A stretch of DNA of 64,000 nucleotides, from the NCBI RefSeq assembly GCF_000421545.1, contig NZ_ATXF01000004.1, positions 806,001 to 870,000 of the forward strand, in the 5' to 3' direction. The notes beneath the pieces are model-generated. The model ran no database searches. It had not been told where the DNA came from and saw only the letters and a list, made by a program, of their open reading frames with translations. The stretch's first letter is position 1. Every line of letters begins with the position of its first letter. The translations under genes and the position numbers were made by a program. This document shows, piece after piece, positions 1 through 10,400 of this stretch. Source of the DNA: Agromyces italicus DSM 16388. Lineage in GTDB: Bacteria; Actinomycetota; Actinomycetes; Actinomycetales; Microbacteriaceae.

Positions 1-1
1 G

Positions 2-2164
2 GAATCGGCCGACGACCCCGACGCGCGCACGGGCACCGTCGTCATCCCGATCGAGGTCCGCTCCAACGAGGACGAGCCTCCCGCGTTCACGGGCGGGGTG
101 ATCGATTTCGAGCCGGGCGAACGGAAGACGATCGACCTGTCGCGGCTCACGCGCTCGCCGGGCCCATCCGACGTGTACGAGGTGCTGCCCCCCGCGGCCG
201 AGGGCTTCGACGTCGAGCTCGACGGCACCGATCTCACGATCACCGCTCGCTCGGCGACCGCACTCGGTACCGAGTCGTTCGTCGCGATCGGCGTCTCCGA
301 CGACGCGGGCGACGGCAGCGGCGGCCGGATCGTGCTGCGCCTGGTGCCCTCCACGAAGCCCGTCGCCCGACCCGCCGATGACACGGCGATCGCCGCGCGG
401 GGGCGCACCGCTTCGATCGATGTGCTGGAGAACGACGAGGCGACCAACCCCTTCCCCGAGGTGCCGCTGCGCGTCGTCGACGTCGAGTTGGGCGATCTCC
501 CCGCCGGTGTCGCGATCTCGCCGAGCGAGGACCGCTCGACGCTGACCGTCACGGTTTCCGAGACGGCGGCACCGATCAACACCACGGTCAGGTACCAGGT
601 CGAGGATGCCACGGGCGAACCGTCGCGACGGGCCTGGGCCGCGGTGACGGTGTCGGTGCAGGATCGCCCCGAGCCGATCATCTCGCCCCTGCTCACCGGC
701 TTCGGCGACGGCACGCTCGACATCGCCTTCGGTGCGGGTGCCTTCAACAATTCGCCGATCACGGGCTACGAGCTCGTGCAGATCGACCCCACGTCGCGCG
801 ACGCTATCACGACGACCCGGTGCGAGGCGACGAACTGCACGATCGCGACGCCCGGCAACGGCCAGGCGAACGCGGTGCTCGTCGAGATCAGGGCGCGCAA
901 CGGGATCGGGCTCTCGGACCCGGTGGCGGTGCCGGGGCCGGTCTGGTCGGACGTCGTCCCCCCGCCCGCCGACGGGCTCCGCGCGCTCCCGCGCGACGGG
1001 CGGCTCCGTCTCGAGTGGAGCCCGGTCTCCGGTGGGCCGGGCAGTGCCGTCGGGTCGTACGTCGTGACGGTCGCGGGCGTCTCGACCGAGGTCTCGGCGG
1101 CGTCGACGTGCACCGCCTCGCTCTGCAGCGTCGACTCGCAGGCGATCGCGAACGGCAGCCGGGTGCCGGTCGCGGTGAGCGCACGCAACCAGGCGTACCC
1201 GGCGCTCGCGAGGTGGACGGAGGCGACCGCCACGGGAACGCCGTTCGGCCAGCCGGTCGCCGCCGCGCTCGACGTGGCCGGGGATGCCGCGGCGGGTACC
1301 GTCACCGTGACGTGGACGCCGTTCTCGGGGAACGGCGACGCCATCGCCGGCTATTTCGTGCAGCGGCTCGTCGTGGGTGAGACCGCCGTTCCGGGCGGTT
1401 CGCAGGCCTGCTCGGTGACCGCCCCGGCGCCCGGCGCGGTCGTGCCGCCCTCGACGGGCGGCACCGTCGCCGAGACGTTCGGGGTGGGCCCCGGCACCTC
1501 GAGTGTGCGATTCACCGGGACGGCGACGGAGTCGGCCCGCTACTCGTTCGTCGTCTGGGGCTACAACCGCGCGGGATGCGCGCACACCGCGGTCGCCGGC
1601 ACCGTGGTACGTCCGGCGCCCGGCGACGTCGGTGGCGTCGACAGCCGGATGGGGTGGAACGGGGCGGAGACCTGGGACCGCCGCATCGACGGCGTCGACG
1701 TGGATGCGCCGCGCATGGAGATCGTCGCCGTCGACGAGAACGGCGTGCAGATTCCCGGCTCGACGCGCGAGTTCCGCGGATCGGGATGGCTGCGGGATCT
1801 GCTCGGCGGCCGGTTCGACTTCGGCGAGACCGGCCGGTTCCAGGTGCGCGGCTGCAGCGTCTGGGGCAGCTGCGGCGCCTGGTCGAAGGCGCTGCCCACC
1901 GGCGGATCGCCGTCCCTCACCTTCGCCCTGCCGAGCCGGCTCTGGGACGACCGCACCGCCGGCTGGTCATGGACGAGCCCGCCCGACAACTCGGGCCTGC
2001 CCGCCGCCTTCAGCTGCGGCATCGACGGGGAACGGGGTCGACGGGCGCAGACACCCACGAGCTGCCAGATCGCGGGGGTCCGTCCGGGCGACCAGGTCTG
2101 GTTGGATGTTGAGGTCGCCGGTGTGACCGCCCGGTTCACCGCGACGAGTAAGGAGCCGTCATGA
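2..2164 (+). CDS. Ig-like/fibronectin type III surface protein, 5' end outside the window
   Basis: The frame is open from base 2, so about 720 codons of the C-terminal part are present and the true start lies upstream. The visible protein is a string of beta-sandwich modules: an Ig/cadherin-like unit with an N-D spacer motif (VLENDE) followed by several fibronectin type III-like units with paired cysteines, rich in Val, Thr, Gly and Asp. No membrane segment or sortase signal is seen at the C-terminus. It overlaps the MoxR gene by 4 nt (ATGA), so it is co-translated with the MoxR-DUF58-transglutaminase-FHA series. A large extracellular scaffold or sensor protein is the likely role; this is inference from domain type and neighbours. 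Confidence 0.8.
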   Translation, partial: ESADDPDARTGTVVIPIEVRSNEDEPPAFTGGVIDFEPGERKTIDLSRLTRSPGPSDVYEVLPPAAEGFDVELDGTDLTITARSATALGTESFVAIGVSDDAGDGSGGRIVLRLVPSTKPVARPADDTAIAARGRTASIDVLENDEATNPFPEVPLRVVDVELGDLPAGVAISPSEDRSTLTVTVSETAAPINTTVRYQVEDATGEPSRRAWAAVTVSVQDRPEPIISPLLTGFGDGTLDIAFGAGAFNNSPITGYELVQIDPTSRDAITTTRCEATNCTIATPGNGQANAVLVEIRARNGIGLSDPVAVPGPVWSDVVPPPADGLRALPRDGRLRLEWSPVSGGPGSAVGSYVVTVAGVSTEVSAASTCTASLCSVDSQAIANGSRVPVAVSARNQAYPALARWTEATATGTPFGQPVAAALDVAGDAAAGTVTVTWTPFSGNGDAIAGYFVQRLVVGETAVPGGSQACSVTAPAPGAVVPPSTGGTVAETFGVGPGTSSVRFTGTATESARYSFVVWGYNRAGCAHTAVAGTVVRPAPGDVGGVDSRMGWNGAETWDRRIDGVDVDAPRMEIVAVDENGVQIPGSTREFRGSGWLRDLLGGRFDFGETGRFQVRGCSVWGSCGAWSKALPTGGSPSLTFALPSRLWDDRTAGWSWTSPPDNSGLPAAFSCGIDGERGRRAQTPTSCQIAGVRPGDQVWLDVEVAGVTARFTATSKEPS

Positions 2165-3132
2165 CGATGTCCCCCGATGATGCCGCCCGGTTCGCTGCGA
2201 CGCTCGACCGCCTCGTCGGCGCGGTCGAGGAGGTGCTGCTCGGCAAGAACCGGGTCGTGCGGCTCGCGTTCACGGCCCTGCTCAGCGAAGGGCACCTGCT
2301 GCTCGACGACGTGCCGGGCACGGGCAAGACCTCCCTGGCGCGGGCGATGGCGCAGTCGGTCTCGGGTTCGAGCAACCGGGTGCAGTTCACGCCCGACATC
2401 CTGCCCGGCGACATCACCGGGGTGACGGTCTACGACCAGCGCTCCGGACTGTTCGAGTTCCACGCAGGGCCGGTGTTCGCGAACGTCGTGCTCGCCGACG
2501 AGATCAACCGGGCGAGCCCGAAGACGCAGTCGGCACTGCTCGAGGTGATGGAGGAGGGGCAGGTCACCGTCGACGGACAGTCGCACCCCGTGGGGCATCC
2601 GTTCATGGTGATCGCGACCCAGAACCCGGTCGAACAGGCGGGCACCTACCGGCTGCCCGAGGCGCAGCTCGACCGCTTCCTCATGCGCACCTCGATCGGC
2701 TACCCCGACCACGCGTCGACCATCAGGATCCTCGAGGGCGCCGACCAGCGGGCCCACGATCATCGGGTCGAGCCGCAGGTCGACGCCGCCGAGGTGATCG
2801 AGCTCGCCGCGCTGGCCCGCACCGTGTTCGTCGACCCCACGATCCACGACTACGTCTCGAGACTCGTCGACGCGACCCGCACCGCTCGCGAGGTGCGTCT
2901 CGGCGTGAGCGTGCGGGGCGCGCTCGCCCTCATCCGCACGGCGAAGACCCATGCGGCCGGCCGGGGGAGGCACTACGTGGTGCCCGATGACGTCAAGGCG
3001 CTCGCCGAGCCCGTGCTCGCGCACCGGCTCATCCTCGACCCCGAAGCCGAGTTCGACGGCGTGACCGCCTCGAACATGATCGCGCAGGTGCTCATCGAGA
3101 CGCCGCCGCCCTCGACGAGGCAGGCGATGTGA
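2161..3132 (+). CDS. MoxR-family AAA+ ATPase
   Basis: A 323-residue AAA+ ATPase of the MoxR family. Walker A is VPGTGKTS near residues 51-58, Walker B is LADEINRA, and sensor-1 is ATQNPVEQ followed by the LPEAQLDRF segment diagnostic of MoxR proteins. MoxR ATPases act as chaperones in maturing membrane or secreted complexes and are typically encoded beside DUF58 and transglutaminase-like genes, as here. The start is fixed by the ATGA overlap with the upstream gene, and the 3' end overlaps the DUF58 gene by GTGA. No missing catalytic residue is seen. The client of this copy is unknown; the neighbouring membrane proteins are the natural candidates. Confidence 0.95.
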   Translation: MTMSPDDAARFAATLDRLVGAVEEVLLGKNRVVRLAFTALLSEGHLLLDDVPGTGKTSLARAMAQSVSGSSNRVQFTPDILPGDITGVTVYDQRSGLFEFHAGPVFANVVLADEINRASPKTQSALLEVMEEGQVTVDGQSHPVGHPFMVIATQNPVEQAGTYRLPEAQLDRFLMRTSIGYPDHASTIRILEGADQRAHDHRVEPQVDAAEVIELAALARTVFVDPTIHDYVSRLVDATRTAREVRLGVSVRGALALIRTAKTHAAGRGRHYVVPDDVKALAEPVLAHRLILDPEAEFDGVTASNMIAQVLIETPPPSTRQAM

Positions 3133-4442
3133 CCCTCGGCCCCACCCGCACGACGATCCCCGAGGAGGCCCGGAACGAGGGTGTGCTCGCGGTCGTCATC
3201 GCTCGCGCCGTGCGCGCGGTCGCGGCCGGGTCGGCGTTCGTCGCCGGCGCGGCACGAGGGGTGCAGGGTGTCGTGACACCGCTCGGCTGGTGCGTGCTCG
3301 CCGCGAGCGGCCTGGCACTCGCGGTCGGCTACGGTTTCGGCCTGCTCGAGGTGATCGCGCTCGGCTGGGCGTCCCTCGTGTTGATCGCGGCCGCGGCGCT
3401 CTGGCTCGTCGGGCGCGGTGCGGGGCAGGTTCGGCTCGTCGTGCCGATCCCGAGAGTCGTCGTCGGCGAACACGCGGAGGCGCGTCTCGTCGCGGTCAAT
3501 CCGGGTCGTCGCCGATTCGGCGGGGTGCAGCTCGAACTGCCGGTCGGCACCGCGGTCGTCGAACGGGTGCTGCCGGGCCTCGCCCGGGGCGGCGAGTACG
3601 AGGTGCAGTTCCGCATTCCCACCGACCGGCGTGGCATCGTGCCGATCGGTCCTGCACGCACGGTGCGCGCCGACCCGATCGGCCTGATGCGCCGGGAGAT
3701 CATCTGGTCGGAGACCGCCGAGCTCAAGGTCCACCCTCGCACGGTCCCGATCGCGGCGCTCAGCAGCGGGTTCATCCGCGATCTCGAGGGTTCGCCGACC
3801 CGTGATCTCACCTCGAGCGACATCGCGTTCCATGCGCTGCGCGAGTACGTCGCCGGCGACGACCGACGGTACATCCATTGGAAGAGCTCAGCGAAGACCG
3901 GCACCTTCATGGTGCGCCAGTTCGAGGAGTCCCGGCGAAGTCGGCTGATGGTCGTGCTCGACCTCGACGCAGGGGCGTATGCGAGCGACGCCGAGTTCGA
4001 GCTCGCGGTGAGCGCTGCGGCGTCGGTGGGTGCGCGCGCGATCCGCGACGCGCGCAGCGTCACATTCGTGGTCTCGGGGCGCCAGGCCGGGCGGATCGGG
4101 GCGATGCGCGAGCTCCCGACCGTCTCGCGCGACCGGCTCGTCGACGCGCTCTGCGTCGTCGAACGCGAGGAGCGCGTCGCCCTCCTGCCCGATGTCGCCC
4201 GGAGCGCGGCGGAGTCGCTCCACGGCCTCTCGCTCGCCGTGCTGGTCACCGGCACGGCGCGCGGCGTCGGGCCGCTGCGTTCGGCCGCGACCCGGGTGCC
4301 GGCCGGCGTCGACGTCGTCGCCGTGCAGTGCTCGCCGGAGGGGGAACCGACCGCGCGCGCCGTCGCCGGTCTCACGGTGTTCGGCATCGGCTACCTCGAA
4401 GACCTCCGCGCGATGCTCGCGAGATCGGCGTCGGTCGCATGA
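3129..4442 (+). CDS. DUF58 domain membrane-associated protein
   Basis: A 437-residue protein with two hydrophobic N-terminal helices (about residues 55-95), a beta-rich middle, and the DUF58 signature YVAGDDRRYIHWKSSAKTG (about residues 238-256), followed by a von Willebrand A-like segment starting LMVVLDLDAG. DUF58 proteins are the standard partner of MoxR ATPases. The gene starts at a GTG overlapping the moxR stop and ends in an ATGA overlap with the next gene, so stoichiometric translation is likely. Function is known only at family level: a MoxR-linked assembly factor at the membrane. Confidence 0.92.
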   Translation: MTLGPTRTTIPEEARNEGVLAVVIARAVRAVAAGSAFVAGAARGVQGVVTPLGWCVLAASGLALAVGYGFGLLEVIALGWASLVLIAAAALWLVGRGAGQVRLVVPIPRVVVGEHAEARLVAVNPGRRRFGGVQLELPVGTAVVERVLPGLARGGEYEVQFRIPTDRRGIVPIGPARTVRADPIGLMRREIIWSETAELKVHPRTVPIAALSSGFIRDLEGSPTRDLTSSDIAFHALREYVAGDDRRYIHWKSSAKTGTFMVRQFEESRRSRLMVVLDLDAGAYASDAEFELAVSAAASVGARAIRDARSVTFVVSGRQAGRIGAMRELPTVSRDRLVDALCVVEREERVALLPDVARSAAESLHGLSLAVLVTGTARGVGPLRSAATRVPAGVDVVAVQCSPEGEPTARAVAGLTVFGIGYLEDLRAMLARSASVA

Positions 4443-6730
4443 ACTCCCGCGCGGGGAATGCGGCGGTCGGCATGGGATGGTCGGCGGTCCTCAGCGTCGC
4501 CCTCGTCCTCGCCATGCTCGTCGCAGCGATGATCCCCTGGTGGCCGACGTACGAGAGCGGGGCGTTCTTCATCGCGGCGGGCACCGCCATCGTCGCCGGC
4601 GCGGTGATCGGGGTGGCCGGCGCACGGTTCAGGGCGCCGGCATGGGCTGTCGTGCTCGCGGTCGTCACCGCGTATCTCGTGCTCGGGGTGGCGGTCGCCG
4701 TCCCCGATCGTGCGCTGTTCGGGCTGCTGCCGACTCCGGCGGGGCTCGCAGAGCTCGTGGCGGGGGCCGCGCTCTCGTGGAAGCAGCTGGTCACGATCGC
4801 GGTGCCGGTCGGCTCGTACCAGGCGCTCCTCGTGCCGCCCTTCCTGCTCGGCCTCATCGCCTCGACGAGCGCCGTGACCATCGCCCTCCGCTCCCGCCGT
4901 CCGGCGCTGGCCGTACTGCCGCCGGCGGCGCTCCTGCTCGCCGGCATCGCGCTCGGCGTCATGCACTCCGCCGTCGCCCTCGAGGCCGGGCTCGCCTTCT
5001 TCGTCACCGCCGTCGCGTGGCTCGCCCGGATCAGGATCGCGCAGCGCCGGCGCATCTCGAGCGGTCGGCCGGTCGAGGCGACGCTCGCCGACGCTCGTCG
5101 AGTGGTCGGGGCATCCGCCCTCATCGCGGTCGCGCTCATCGGTGCGACCGCGGCCGCCTTCGTGGTCCCGATGCCGGCGCGCACCGTGGTGCGCTCCGAA
5201 CTGCAGCCGCCGTTCGAGCCCCAGCAGCACGACAGCCCGCTCGCGGGATTCCGCACCGCCTTCGGCGACGACGTCGCCGAGCAGCCGATGCTCGAGGTGC
5301 GCGGACTCCCGGCGCGCGCCGGCCTCAGGGTCGCGGTGCTCGACAGCTACGACGGCATCGTGTACTCGGTGGGCGGCGACGACGGCAACGGATTGTCGGG
5401 CAGGTTCAGCCGAGTGCCCTACCGCCTCGATCAGCCCGAGGACTACGGCGAGGAGCAGCGGATCGAGGTCTCGATCCTCGGGTACGACGACGTGTGGGTG
5501 CCCGGGATCGGTCGGCTCGAGCGCATCGACTTCGCCGGGCCGCGCAGCGAAGAGCTCGCCGAGCGATTCTTCTACAACGACGTGACCGGCACGGCGGCGG
5601 TTCAGCAGGGGCTCCGCGACGGCGACCGGTACACGGCGGTCTCGATGGTGCCGGTGCCGCCCCGGGACATCTCGGTGCTGCGCCCGGGCACGAGCGTGCT
5701 GCCGCCGATGCCCGAACTGCCGGGCGACCTCGAGGACCTTCTCGACGAGTGGGCGCCCGCCGCGAACGCGGAGGGCCCGCGACTCGCCGCCGTCATCGAG
5801 GGATTCCACCGGGGCTACGTGAGCCACGGCCTCGACGGCGAGCGGAGCCGTTCGGGGCATGCCCTCGACCGGATCGCGGAACTCGCCTCGGAACGGCCGA
5901 TGGTCGGCGACGGCGAGCAGTACGCGGTCGCCGCGGCGCTCATGGCCAGACGGATCGGGTTCCCGGCACGCGTGGTCGTCGGGTATCTCCGTCAGCCGGG
6001 AACCGAGTACGACGTCGAGGCCGACGTCGTGCGCTTCCGGAGCGGGGACCGGCAGGCGTGGATCGAGGTGCAGACCTCCGGCGGGGAGTGGGTCGCGGTC
6101 GACCCCAACCCGCCGCTGCGCCCGATCCCCGAGAAGGAGCCCGACCAACCGCAGAGCGTTTCGCGGCCGCAGTCCGCGCTGCCGCCACCCGCGGAGCGCA
6201 CGCCCGTCGACGACGACGCCACCAAGCCGGATGCCTCGACCGACGACCCGTCCGACGGATCGGGCGCGTGGCTCGATGCGCTGTTCGGGGTCCTCGAGGT
6301 CTCGGGGTTCGTGCTCCTCGCCGTCGCCGCGATCGTCAGCCCGTTCCTCGCCGTGATGGTCGCGAAGCTGCGTCGTCGTCGGCTGCGCCGACGGGCGGAC
6401 ACCGCCGTCGAGCGCATCGAGGGCGGGTGGCGCGAGTTCGCCGACTCCGCGAGCGACTACGGCTACGCGATCGTGCCGAATGCGACGCGCGCCGAGCAGG
6501 CGGCGATGGTCGGCGGGCTGGGTCCGCTCGTGCTCGCCTCGGCGGTCGACCGGGCGGTGTTCGCTCCCGGCGGGCCCGAAGACGGCGATGATCGCCGGGT
6601 CTGGGAGACGGTCGACGAGTTGCAGCGGCGCCTCGGCGAGACGCGTCGTCCGATCGATCGGCTCCGGGCCGCGATCTCGCTGCGCTCGCTCGGCGGGTAC
6701 GCTGTGACCCGGAGAGGAGCACGTTCGTGA
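4439..6730 (+). CDS. Membrane transglutaminase-like protein with substituted catalytic residues
   Basis: 763 residues starting at the ATG that overlaps the DUF58 stop; an upstream in-frame extension lies inside DUF58 and is rejected. The N-terminal 230 residues hold several transmembrane helices, then a large extracytoplasmic part, a transglutaminase-like core (about 475-565), a Pro-rich linker, a late membrane helix (about 620-640) and an Arg-rich cytoplasmic tail. The core keeps the fold signature (GEQYAVA, GFPARVVVGY, AWIEV, VDPNPP), but the catalytic Cys position reads Gly492 in GDGEQYA and the catalytic His reads Gln539 in RQAWIEV; Asp555 remains. It is therefore probably not an active protease or crosslinker. 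It overlaps the FHA gene by GTGA. Confidence 0.88.
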   Translation: MNSRAGNAAVGMGWSAVLSVALVLAMLVAAMIPWWPTYESGAFFIAAGTAIVAGAVIGVAGARFRAPAWAVVLAVVTAYLVLGVAVAVPDRALFGLLPTPAGLAELVAGAALSWKQLVTIAVPVGSYQALLVPPFLLGLIASTSAVTIALRSRRPALAVLPPAALLLAGIALGVMHSAVALEAGLAFFVTAVAWLARIRIAQRRRISSGRPVEATLADARRVVGASALIAVALIGATAAAFVVPMPARTVVRSELQPPFEPQQHDSPLAGFRTAFGDDVAEQPMLEVRGLPARAGLRVAVLDSYDGIVYSVGGDDGNGLSGRFSRVPYRLDQPEDYGEEQRIEVSILGYDDVWVPGIGRLERIDFAGPRSEELAERFFYNDVTGTAAVQQGLRDGDRYTAVSMVPVPPRDISVLRPGTSVLPPMPELPGDLEDLLDEWAPAANAEGPRLAAVIEGFHRGYVSHGLDGERSRSGHALDRIAELASERPMVGDGEQYAVAAALMARRIGFPARVVVGYLRQPGTEYDVEADVVRFRSGDRQAWIEVQTSGGEWVAVDPNPPLRPIPEKEPDQPQSVSRPQSALPPPAERTPVDDDATKPDASTDDPSDGSGAWLDALFGVLEVSGFVLLAVAAIVSPFLAVMVAKLRRRRLRRRADTAVERIEGGWREFADSASDYGYAIVPNATRAEQAAMVGGLGPLVLASAVDRAVFAPGGPEDGDDRRVWETVDELQRRLGETRRPIDRLRAAISLRSLGGYAVTRRGARS

Positions 6731-7326
6731 GGTGTCGGATCTGCAATGCGGAGCTGCCCGCCGAGGCGATGTTCTGCGGCGAATGCGGCAGCTCGACGAG
6801 CGCGACGCCCGAGACGCGGCGACGCGCCGATCCGCGGCCCGGTGACACGACGGTCGTCGACCGCTTGCGCTCCTCCCAGCGCAACAGCGGCGTGATCAGT
6901 GTGCCCGTCGACGGGTTCGCGGCACCCGTGCCGCTGCCCGAGGCGGGCGTCGCATCGCCTGCGGTGCCGCCCGCGCCGCCGGCGGAGGACCAGCCGGCCT
7001 CGCCGCGGTTCACCCTGCGATTCAGCACCGGCGAGACGCTGACGGTCTTCGGCACCGGTCTCATCGGCCGTCGGCCGCTGCCGCAGCCCGGCGAGGAGTT
7101 CGACCACCTCGTGCAGATCGCCGATCGCACGCTCTCCGTCTCGAAGACCCATCTCGAGTTCGGCGAGCACGACGGCGTGCTGTGGGTCGCCGACCGCTTC
7201 TCCGGCAACGGCACCGTCGTACGGCGGCCGGATGACGGAGCCCTCCGGTGCGAGCCGGGGCGACGCTACCTCGTGCCGCGCGGCAGCCGGGTCGAACTGG
7301 CCGAGCAGTCCTTCGTCGTCGTCTGA
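6727..7326 (+). CDS. Zinc-ribbon FHA domain protein
   Basis: A 199-residue protein starting at GTG overlapping the previous stop. The N-terminus is a compact zinc ribbon with two CxxC pairs (CRIC and CGEC, residues 2-21). A low-complexity Pro/Ala linker follows, then a forkhead-associated domain from about residue 95 with the GRR, SKTH and GNGT phosphothreonine-binding landmarks. FHA domains read Ser/Thr-kinase phosphorylation, so the cluster may be under kinase control; a kinase or phosphatase gene would be expected outside the window. Cytoplasmic, with no signal or membrane segment. Confidence 0.9.
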   Translation: MRCRICNAELPAEAMFCGECGSSTSATPETRRRADPRPGDTTVVDRLRSSQRNSGVISVPVDGFAAPVPLPEAGVASPAVPPAPPAEDQPASPRFTLRFSTGETLTVFGTGLIGRRPLPQPGEEFDHLVQIADRTLSVSKTHLEFGEHDGVLWVADRFSGNGTVVRRPDDGALRCEPGRRYLVPRGSRVELAEQSFVVV

Positions 7327-7420
7327 CGTCCACTCCTCCACAACGCGGTCGCGGCGCGCGCAGTGCACGGCGTGATCGGGTTCTCGACGGCCCGGGCGTG
7401 TCGGGTGGTCGGATGTCACG

Positions 7421-10400
7421 GTGCACCCCTTCGACGACGCCGATCCGACGCCCCTGTTGCCGCTGGCGCTGCCCCAGGCGCCGCCCGAACCCGAACGACC
7501 CGCCTTCCCGGTGCTCGCGACCCTCGCACCGGTCGGCGGTGCCCTCGCTCTCTGGGCGATCACGGGTTCGCCGTTCTCGCTCGTGTTCGCCGTGCTCGGA
7601 CCGATCGTCGCGCTGACCTCACTCCTCGATGCGCGGCGTCAGGCGAGGCGTCGGCTCCGCCGCGCCGCGGCCGACCGAGAGGCTCGCCTCGACGATCTCC
7701 GCGCCGAGATCTCGGCGCGCCACGACGAGGAGCGCCGTGCGGCGTGGCGGCTGACGCCCTCGCCTTCGTCGATCGTGTCGAGCGCGGCGCGACCCGTATG
7801 GACCGATCCGACGCCGAAGCCGCTCGTGCTCGGCGCCGGAGTCAGGCGCAGTTCCGTGCGCATCGACGGGGTGCCGACCGATGCGCGCGACCGCGCGGTG
7901 CTGGAGCGCGCAGTCCGGCTCAGCGGCGCGCCCGTGCTCGCGGAGCCCTCCACCGGGATCGGCTTCGTCGGACCGCTCGCGCTCGCGCGTTCGGCCGCGC
8001 GTGCCGCGCTCGTGCAGCTCGTCGGCCGGGTCGACCCCCGAGCGGTCGCCGTCGCCGCCCCGTCCGGCGCGGAGTGGGAGTGGGTGCGGCGGTTGCCGCA
8101 CGGCCGCCTCGGCGCGTCGGGCCCCGCGCGCGGCGACGCGCCGTGCGTCGTCGTCATCGATCCGGCGTCCGAGCGTGAGGTCGCAGCAGTCGACGCAGCC
8201 ACAGGGGCGGGCGTCGGCCCGCAGGCGGCGCGCGCGGGCGCGGCGGCGGGCGGTTCGCCCCGGCCGCTGCGGTCCGGGCCTGCGGGCCGCTTCCGGCTGG
8301 TCGTCGCGGAGGAGATGCGGCTGCTGCCGCCCGGGCTCGCCACCGTGCTCCGGCTCTCCGGGCCGCGGGCCGCCGTGGTGCACCGCGACGGCGCGGCACC
8401 CGCCGCGATCGAGCCTGCGCTCGTCGGGTCGGTGGAGGCGCAACGGTGGGGCGATGCCATGGCCGGGGCCGCGGCGCTCCTCGATCTCACCGGCGATGCC
8501 GGGATCCCGCGCCGGGTCGCGCTCGCCGAACTGCCCGCCGCGGTCGGCGGCGCGCACGCCCGCACCTCGCTCGCCGTGGCCGTCGGCGTCGCCGATGACG
8601 GCCCGCTCCTGCTCGATCTCGTCGAGCACGGCCCGCATGCGCTGGTCGCGGGCACCACGGGCAGTGGGAAGAGCGAGTTCCTCCTCGCCTGGCTCGCGGC
8701 GCTCGCCAGGGCGTACCCGCCGGCGCTCGTCTCGTTCCTGCTCGTCGACTTCAAGGGCGGCGCGGCCTTCGAGCCGATCCGCGGGCTCCCGCATGTGGTC
8801 GGCGTCGTCACCGATCTCGACGAGTCAGAGGCGCTGCGTGCGGTGGAGAGCCTGCGGGCCGAGCTCCGGCACCGCGAGGCGGTCCTGGCAGGCGTCGGAG
8901 CGCGCGATCTCCGCGAACTCGGCGAAGAGGTGCCGCTCGGCCGTCTCGTGATCGTCGTCGACGAGTTCCAGGCGATGATCGAGCGGTTCCCCGAGCTCGG
9001 CGGGGTCATCGCCGACATCGCGGCCCGTGGGCGTTCGCTCGGGGTGCACCTCGTGCTCGCCTCGCAGCGGCCGAACGGCGTCGTGCGCGAACAGGTCACC
9101 GCGAATTGCGCCATCCGGGTCTCGCTCCGCGTCATGCAGCGGGTCGACAGCCTCGCGGTCGTCGGCACCGAGGAGGCTGCGGAGATTCCGCCCGGCGCAC
9201 CCGGTCGCGCGGTCGTCGATCGCGGGGACGGTCGGCCGGTCCGGTTCCAGTCGGCGATCGCCGACGAGGCGGCGGTGCTCGGTGCGCGCGTGGCGAGTGC
9301 GTCGCTGCCGCGGGCCCGTCGTCCCTGGGTCGATCCGCTTCCTCGTCGGATCGCGCCGGACGAGCTCGACGCGCTCCTCGAAGCGTGGGAGCCGGCATCG
9401 GGCGGGGTGAGCCGCGCGGGTGCGGCCATCGGACCCCGGTCTCGCCGGGCCGGGCCGAGCGGCTTCGGGCTCGTGGACGAGCCCGAACGGCAGCGACGAT
9501 CGGCAGCCGCCTGGGATGCGGCGAGCGACGGTCACCTGCTCGTGGCGGGGATGCCGGGCAGCGGCCGTTCGACCGCGCTCGAGGCGATCGCCGCCGTCGT
9601 GCGAGCGGCGCACGGCGAGTCGGCGGTCGTCCGCCTCGAGGGGCCGCGCAGCGCGATCTGGGACGCCATCGAGCGGCTCGTCGACGATGCACGCGAGATC
9701 GCCCGCGGCCCGAGGCTGCTCGTCATCGACGACCTCGACACGCGCCTGCGTTCGTGGCCCGACGACTATCGCGCACTCGCGCTCGAGCGGCTCGAGACGC
9801 TGCTGCGCGAGGGGCGCTCGCGCGGGCTCGCGGTGGCCGCCTCGACGAGCCAGTGGCTCGGCGTCCCGCACGGCCTCCGCGACGCCTTCGGCATCCGGCT
9901 CCTGCTGCGCCACGCGACGCGCGCCGAACTCACCCAGGCCGGGGGAGCGGGCGAACTCTGGCGGTCGGTCGAGGTGCCGGGTGCGGGTCAATGGCGGGGG
10001 CGGCGCGTGCAGGTCGTCGACACGCCCGTTCCGGGCCGGGCCGGCAGCCCCTGGCCGTCGAGTGGGGCGCCGCTCGCGGCGCACGTCCCCGCACTCGATA
10101 TCGACCGGGCCGCGCGTATCGCCGTCGTGACGACGAGCCCGAGCGCCGATGCCGAACTCCTCCGCAGTGCGGGGCACGCCCCGGTCGTACTCGGGCCGCA
10201 CGCCGACGCCTCGGCGCTCGCCGCCCTCGGCCGCCCCGGTGCACCGGTCGTCGCGGTCGGCAGCGCCGAGGCATGGTCGGCGCAGTGGTCCCTGCTCTCG
10301 ACGATCAGGGAGACCGCGACGATCCTCGTGCGCGGCGGGGCATCCGAGTACCGAGCGCTCATCGCCGACCGCGTGCTGCCGCCGCTGCTCGACGAAGGGG

